Part shown: positions 60,320 through 64,000 of the stretch, one piece after another | Position numbering within the stretch: position 1 is the first letter of the stretch | Layout: every line of letters begins with the position of its first letter | Source of the DNA: UBA288 sp050178135 | GTDB taxonomy: Archaea > Halobacteriota > Methanomicrobia > Methanomicrobiales > Methanospirillaceae | Assembly: GCA_050178135.1 (NCBI GenBank) | Contig: JBFXGJ010000005.1 | Coordinates: forward strand, 1-64,000 | DNA: 64,000 nt | Direction: 5' to 3' | Notes under the pieces: model-generated | What the model was told of the DNA's origin: nothing | The model's database searches: none | Seen by the model: the letters and a program-made list of their open reading frames with translations, nothing else | Position numbers and translations under genes: made by a program

Positions 60320-61945
60320 CTAGATCCCTTCGTAGAGGGTGACTACGTCGCCGAAGTCCAGACGGGTGTTCCCGTTGAAGTCGAAGCAACAGGCGGGCTC
60401 GTTGGCGCAGCACCAGTCGAGGTTGTTGAAGAGCAGGGTGACGTCTGCGAAGTCGGTCCGGCCGTTGCCGTTCACGTCCTCGAATTTCCCGTCTCTGTTT
60501 ATGTCCGTTGGGAGGCAGGAGGACGATGGGAACGCGCGGACAGAGGGCGTCGTCGGCTGTGGTGTCGCCGTCGGGGTCACCGTCACTGTCGGGGTGGGAC
60601 TCGGGGTTGCCGCGATCCGCCGGCCCGTGAGGACCGCCTGCCGCTGCATGTCCGCCGAGAAGGAGTGCCCCTCGAACGCGTCGCCGTCCTCCGAGAGGAC
60701 CAGGACCAGGGTCCCCTCGTCGAAGGGCGGGGCGTACGTCGGCCCGTCTGACCAGGTGCCCGAGAGCGTTCGGCCGTCGGGGGAGAGCGTCCCCGTGATC
60801 CTTCCATCCTCTATCTCATACCTGCCCGTCACTGTCGTGCCGGAGACCTCGATGGCCATCAGGCCCGACTCGGTCTCCCATGCCCCGTCGAATCCCGGAG
60901 ACGCGACGTTCAGGACGGGGGTGGGCGTCGCCGTGGGTGCCAGCGCATCGAACTCCACCGCCAGCGTCTGCCACTCGGTCGAGGGGACCGAGAACGAGCC
61001 CTGGTAGGATCCGTCGTAGGGCATGTTCATCGAGAGGCGGTAGGTGCCCTTCGGGCGGTGACCATTCCCATCACCCCACGAGTTCAGGACAAGCCAGTAC
61101 GGGTTCGCCGGGTCCGTGTCGTCGTACCCCACCACCATGACGGCGTGCGCCCCCGCCGTCGAGGACCAGGGGCGCCCGTTGTAGGGCGTGATGTTGAAGA
61201 CCGCGGTCTCGGGAAGGGTGTTCCAGAACGCATCGAATGCGGACCACGCCTCGATGTCCGGGAGACGGAACGAGAGGTAGATCGCGCGGTTGCTGTCCAG
61301 GACGGCCTTGATGTTGGCCCGGGCGGCTGCATCGCCGACGCCCCGGGTCACGACCCGCTGCTGGGCGACCGTCTCCAGGTCGTAGTGCGGCTCCGTCATG
61401 ATCGATCCGGCCGGTACCCAGGTGCGCTGGTTGTCGCGGCACCAGGTCCGCCCGTCCTGGTAGGAAGCGTTCGGGTTCGACCAGGGGACGGCGATCTGCT
61501 CGGTGTTGTAGAACCGGACGAACTCACCCAGCGACCCGCCGTTGCCGGCCCAGGACGGTCCGCTCCCGCCGTTATAGGTGGCGTCGAACCACTGGATCGA
61601 GAGACGGTCCTTGATGCCGTCCCGGGCCGCATGGGCCGTCTCGAGGATGCCGGTTCCCGTCCAGACCCAGCAGTTGGCGGCGGCTCCCTGGTTCCTCTCC
61701 TGGGCGTTGTACGGGACCAGGTGGAGGAGGCTCTTCGCCCCGGTGGTGCTGGCGAACGACCGCTGGCGCGAGAGGTCGACCGGGACTGCCGGTGATGATT
61801 CGTACTGCGCGATCCAGGCTCGGAGCTGGGCGTCGTCACCGCGGATGACCGGGTGAGAGATCTCGCCGGCGGAGACGATGAGGGGAGCGCCGGAGAGGAG
61901 AAGCAGGAGGGCCACGGTCGTGACCAGCCAGGTCTGGTTTCGCAT
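60320..61945 (-). CDS. Secreted papain-like (C1) protease with dockerin-like tail
   Basis: A 541-aa exported cysteine protease: signal peptide 1-26, a papain-fold domain (about 60-350) with Q87 and the nucleophile C92 (QGAAANCWVWTG), H267 (GAHAVMVVGYDD) and N288 (LVLNSWGDGNG), a second beta-rich domain (about 375-465; SGTTVTGRYEIEDGRITG), a Thr/Pro linker, and the dockerin-like domain (DINRDGKFEDVNGNGRTDFAD; FDFNGNTRLDFGDV). The loop cysteines near its end (WCCANEPACC) are unique to this copy. ATG 61945 starts the signal peptide. Confidence 0.85.
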   Translation of the reverse strand: MRNQTWLVTTVALLLLLSGAPLIVSAGEISHPVIRGDDAQLRAWIAQYESSPAVPVDLSRQRSFASTTGAKSLLHLVPYNAQERNQGAAANCWVWTGTGILETAHAARDGIKDRLSIQWFDATYNGGSGPSWAGNGGSLGEFVRFYNTEQIAVPWSNPNASYQDGRTWCRDNQRTWVPAGSIMTEPHYDLETVAQQRVVTRGVGDAAARANIKAVLDSNRAIYLSFRLPDIEAWSAFDAFWNTLPETAVFNITPYNGRPWSSTAGAHAVMVVGYDDTDPANPYWLVLNSWGDGNGHRPKGTYRLSMNMPYDGSYQGSFSVPSTEWQTLAVEFDALAPTATPTPVLNVASPGFDGAWETESGLMAIEVSGTTVTGRYEIEDGRITGTLSPDGRTLSGTWSDGPTYAPPFDEGTLVLVLSEDGDAFEGHSFSADMQRQAVLTGRRIAATPSPTPTVTVTPTATPQPTTPSVRAFPSSSCLPTDINRDGKFEDVNGNGRTDFADVTLLFNNLDWCCANEPACCFDFNGNTRLDFGDVVTLYEGI

Positions 61946-61971
61946 TGCCTTGCACAACCCACTCCATATTG

Positions 61972-61997
61972 CCGTCTCGGTATTAAAAATTTTGCTA
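61972..61997 (-). promoter_or_regulatory. Promoter of the papain-like protease gene
   Basis: On the minus strand GCAAAATTTTTAATACC is an AT-rich TATA-type block about 40-50 nt before ATG 61945. Confidence 0.45.
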
Positions 61998-62049
61998 TGA
62001 GGAAAATGGATGGGAATCATACCTGGAGCGAATTTGACTCATATGTGCC

Positions 62050-62940
62050 CTATTTCGAGGCCCACCCCCGGGGATACGTCCCCGGCGCCATGAAGACAGT
62101 CTCGGGTGTCGCGACGAGCCCTGTACGGCCCGGGGCGGTCGCGGCGCTCTCGATGAGTGTCCGGGCGAGCGCGACGAGCTCTCCCTTCTTCGTCACGAGC
62201 GCGACGGTCTCCCCGGCGCGGAATGTCGGGAGCTCCAGGACGCCGACCCCGGCGAGAACCGCCCCGTGGCAGACCGCGTCGACCGCCCGGTCTCCGATCA
62301 CGATCACCTTCAGGTCGGGGACCGCCGCCTCGACCGGGAGGACCAGGGATCCGAGCGGGCACGGGTCACCCTCGGCGGCACGGACGGACGCGTCTTTCAG
62401 GGCGTGGAGGGTGACCGCCTGCTCCTCCCCAAAGGCGCCCGACCGGGTCCGGCGGAGCTCCACCATCTGGCCGCCGCACCCGATCACCAGGCCGAGGTGA
62501 TGGCAGAGCGACCTGATGTAGGTCCCGGCATCGCACTGGACCCGGAAGAGGACCAGGCGCCCCCTCACCTCGAGCACCTCGAGGGCGTGGACCCGCCGGA
62601 TCCGGAGCTGCCTTTTTACGGCCGACCGGCGGGGAGGGCGCTGGTAGAGCCGGCCCACGAACCCTGCCGCGACCTCGCGGACCCGCGCCTCCTCCACGTC
62701 GCCATGGAGGCGGAGGACGCAGACATACTCCTTATCGTGGCGGAGCAGCAGTCGGGCGAGCCGCACGGCCCGGCCGAGCATCACCACGAGCACCCCCGAG
62801 ACCTGGGGATCGAGCGTGCCCGCGTGCCCCACCTCGGCACCCAGGATCTCCCCGACCCAGGCGGCCACCTGGTGGCTCGACGGGCCGCGCGGCTTGTCAA
62901 CCACGACGATCCCCGGTCCGGGGACGAGGCTCCCGCTCAT
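62050..62940 (-). CDS. cbf5: Pseudouridine synthase Cbf5/TruB
   Basis: RNA-guided pseudouridine synthase, the catalytic core of archaeal H/ACA particles. The 296-aa protein begins GIVVVDKPRGPSSHQVAAWV and has the catalytic D44 in GHAGTLDPQVSGVL, then KEYVCVLRLHGD and YIRSLCHHLG; the C-terminal 80 residues form a PUA domain (DRAVDAVCHGAVLAGVGVLEL). It lacks the N-terminal extension of some archaeal Cbf5 proteins. ATG 62940 overlaps the hemD stop by 4 bp. Confidence 0.93.
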   Translation of the reverse strand: MSGSLVPGPGIVVVDKPRGPSSHQVAAWVGEILGAEVGHAGTLDPQVSGVLVVMLGRAVRLARLLLRHDKEYVCVLRLHGDVEEARVREVAAGFVGRLYQRPPRRSAVKRQLRIRRVHALEVLEVRGRLVLFRVQCDAGTYIRSLCHHLGLVIGCGGQMVELRRTRSGAFGEEQAVTLHALKDASVRAAEGDPCPLGSLVLPVEAAVPDLKVIVIGDRAVDAVCHGAVLAGVGVLELPTFRAGETVALVTKKGELVALARTLIESAATAPGRTGLVATPETVFMAPGTYPRGWASK

Positions 62941-63614
62941 CGGGCCTCGATTGCCCGGAGCGCCCCCTCGAGCGACCCGTCGCCGACCGCATCGGGCTCG
63001 ACCCCGGCCTTGCGCATTCGCTCTGCGGTAACCTCCCCGATCGCGCAGACCAGCAGTCCCGGACGGGGGGTCCAGACCGCCTCGGAGAACGAGTTGGCCG
63101 ATGTGAAGAGGACCGCGTCGGCCCCAGCGAGGTCGAGCGGCTCGCCGGTCCGGGAGAGGCCGTAGATGCGGAACTCGGCCGGGATGCCCCCCTCCTCCCG
63201 GATCGCCTCCAGGAGAGCCTCGTTCGGGACGTCCGCGCGGGGGATGCCGATCGTCCGCCCCCGGAGCCACGAACCCAGGTGGGGTGCAAAATCCCGGGAG
63301 TAGAAACTCGGCAGGACCTCGGCCTCGACCCCGTGTCGGGCGAGCGCGGCTCGAGTCGCCGGCCCGATCGCGATGACCCGGGGCCGCTCTCTCGAGCGGA
63401 CCAGGGCGGGCCCGACCAGCTCTGCCGGCAGGGCCGAGGTGAAGAAGAGGCCGTCGAACCGCCCTTCTTCCAGCGCGGTGACGAAGGCGTCCTGTGCTTC
63501 GGGAAAGACCTCGGCCCGGAGGGGCGAGACCGGGTAGCAGGCGTGGCCGAACCGAGCGCACCGTTCCGCGTCGTCCCCACCCTTATTCGGCAGCCTGGTG
63601 ATGGCGATTCTCAT
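62937..63614 (-). CDS. hemD: Uroporphyrinogen-III synthase
   Basis: Closes hydroxymethylbilane to uroporphyrinogen III, the common precursor of siroheme, cobamides and coenzyme F430 in methanogens. The 225-aa protein shows the weakly conserved two-domain HemD pattern: MRIAITRLPNKG, GLFFTSALPAELVG, RVIAIGPATRAALARHGVE, the second-domain IGIPRADVPNEAL, ADAVLFTSANSF and VCAIGEVTAERMRKAGV. It is coupled to cbf5 by a 4-bp overlap. Other hem genes are not in the window. Confidence 0.88.
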   Translation of the reverse strand: MRIAITRLPNKGGDDAERCARFGHACYPVSPLRAEVFPEAQDAFVTALEEGRFDGLFFTSALPAELVGPALVRSRERPRVIAIGPATRAALARHGVEAEVLPSFYSRDFAPHLGSWLRGRTIGIPRADVPNEALLEAIREEGGIPAEFRIYGLSRTGEPLDLAGADAVLFTSANSFSEAVWTPRPGLLVCAIGEVTAERMRKAGVEPDAVGDGSLEGALRAIEAR

Positions 63615-63639
63615 CCGCCAGAGTCGTCGGCGCGCCCGG

Positions 63640-63664
63640 ACTAAACGATATCGATCCTCTTATG
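63640..63664 (+). promoter_or_regulatory. Weak promoter of the last gene
   Basis: TAAACGATATCGATCCTCTTATG is the only AT-rich spot between the divergent hemD and the membrane protein gene; it lies 25-45 nt before ATG 63689. Confidence 0.3.
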
Positions 63665-63688
63665 GTCTGCCGTTCCGACCGAAAGAGC

Positions 63689-64000
63689 ATGCTCGGGCTG
63701 GTGGCCGGGACCCTGCTCGGCGTTCTCCTCGGTACCTTCTCGGGCCTCGCCCCCGGGGTCCACGCGAATACGCTCGCCTCTGCCCTGCTGGCGGCGGGGG
63801 CCGGGCTCGGCGCCCTGCTCGGGGAGGAAGGCCTCGCGGCGGCGATGTTCGCGGCCCTGATCACTCACTCCTTCCTCGACAACATCCCCGCAACCTTCCT
63901 CGGGGTGCCTGAGCCCGACACCGCGCTCGCCGTCCTGCCGGCTCACGCCCTCTGTCTCGAGGGTCGCGGCGAGGAGGCGGTCCGGTGCTCGGCCCTCGGC
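63689..64000 (+). CDS. TctA-like membrane protein, 3' end outside the window
   Basis: The frame is open to the last base (104 residues visible). The N-terminus LLGVLLGTFSGLAPGVHANT is the signature of the archaeal branch of the tripartite-tricarboxylate-transporter permease superfamily (COG1784-type), followed by further helices with HSFLDNIPATFLGVPEP. Substrate is unknown. An in-frame ATG at 63662 would add nine polar residues; I use 63689. Confidence 0.7.
   Translation, partial: MLGLVAGTLLGVLLGTFSGLAPGVHANTLASALLAAGAGLGALLGEEGLAAAMFAALITHSFLDNIPATFLGVPEPDTALAVLPAHALCLEGRGEEAVRCSALG

Overview
This is a 64 kb, very GC-rich (roughly two thirds G+C by eye) archaeal contig, most likely from a hydrogenotrophic methanogen of the Methanomicrobiales type. 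The archaeal assignment rests on TATA-box promoters, the NreA repair protein with a PCNA-binding tail, a Cbf5-type pseudouridine synthase, an ATP-dependent DNA ligase, an IorAB indolepyruvate oxidoreductase and a DUF2117 protein. The order-level guess rests on these and on the NHL/PKD and dockerin-like secreted proteins; it is inference. A run of 100 N at 40747-40846 marks a scaffold gap.

Layout. 1-6 kb: end of a membrane protein, an acetate-assimilation pair (acs and an OFA-type MFS carrier), then amt with two tandem glnK genes behind a promoter carrying a near-match to an NrpR operator. 6-13 kb: MBL-fold hydrolase, DNA ligase, M28 peptidase, a secreted GH17-like protein with a dockerin-like tail, a methyltransferase and an ADP-ribosylglycohydrolase. 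13-19 kb: sequon-rich lipoprotein, NreA/DUF2117/zinc-ribbon cluster, nadX-nadC, small genes and tRNA-Ile. 19-26 kb: iorAB, then two large secreted PKD proteins (an NHL propeller and a subtilase-like protein). 26-34 kb: gene-poor accessory stretch with scattered redox-type genes (cysteine hydrolase, flavoprotein, C_GCAxxG_C_C protein), short coding remnants and a decayed dockerin fragment, ending in a MATE exporter with a MarR regulator. 35-42 kb: Cache lipoprotein, stand-alone PrimPol, a damaged gene, a large membrane protein, galU-ugd, the gap, and a lower-GC beta-helix protein. 42-51 kb: two more dockerin-tailed proteins, an orphan histidine kinase, PspC, a repeat lipoprotein and a HEAT protein.

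51-57 kb carries the most interesting locus: seven same-strand genes encoding a CPBP protease, a thioredoxin-like lipoprotein, a cupin, a NifH-like ATPase, two short NifD/NifK-like proteins and a YwbE protein. No FeMo-cofactor genes accompany them, so this looks like a nitrogenase-family reductase of unknown substrate rather than nitrogen fixation. 57-64 kb: exported C69 peptidase, MFS exporter, tRNA-Ser, dockerin-tailed papain-like protease, cbf5-hemD and the start of a TctA-like membrane protein.

The recurring themes are nitrogen sensing (Amt/GlnK), acetate and 2-oxoacid metabolism, tetrapyrrole and NAD synthesis, and an unusually rich set of exported proteins that share the same C-terminal calcium-loop domain.
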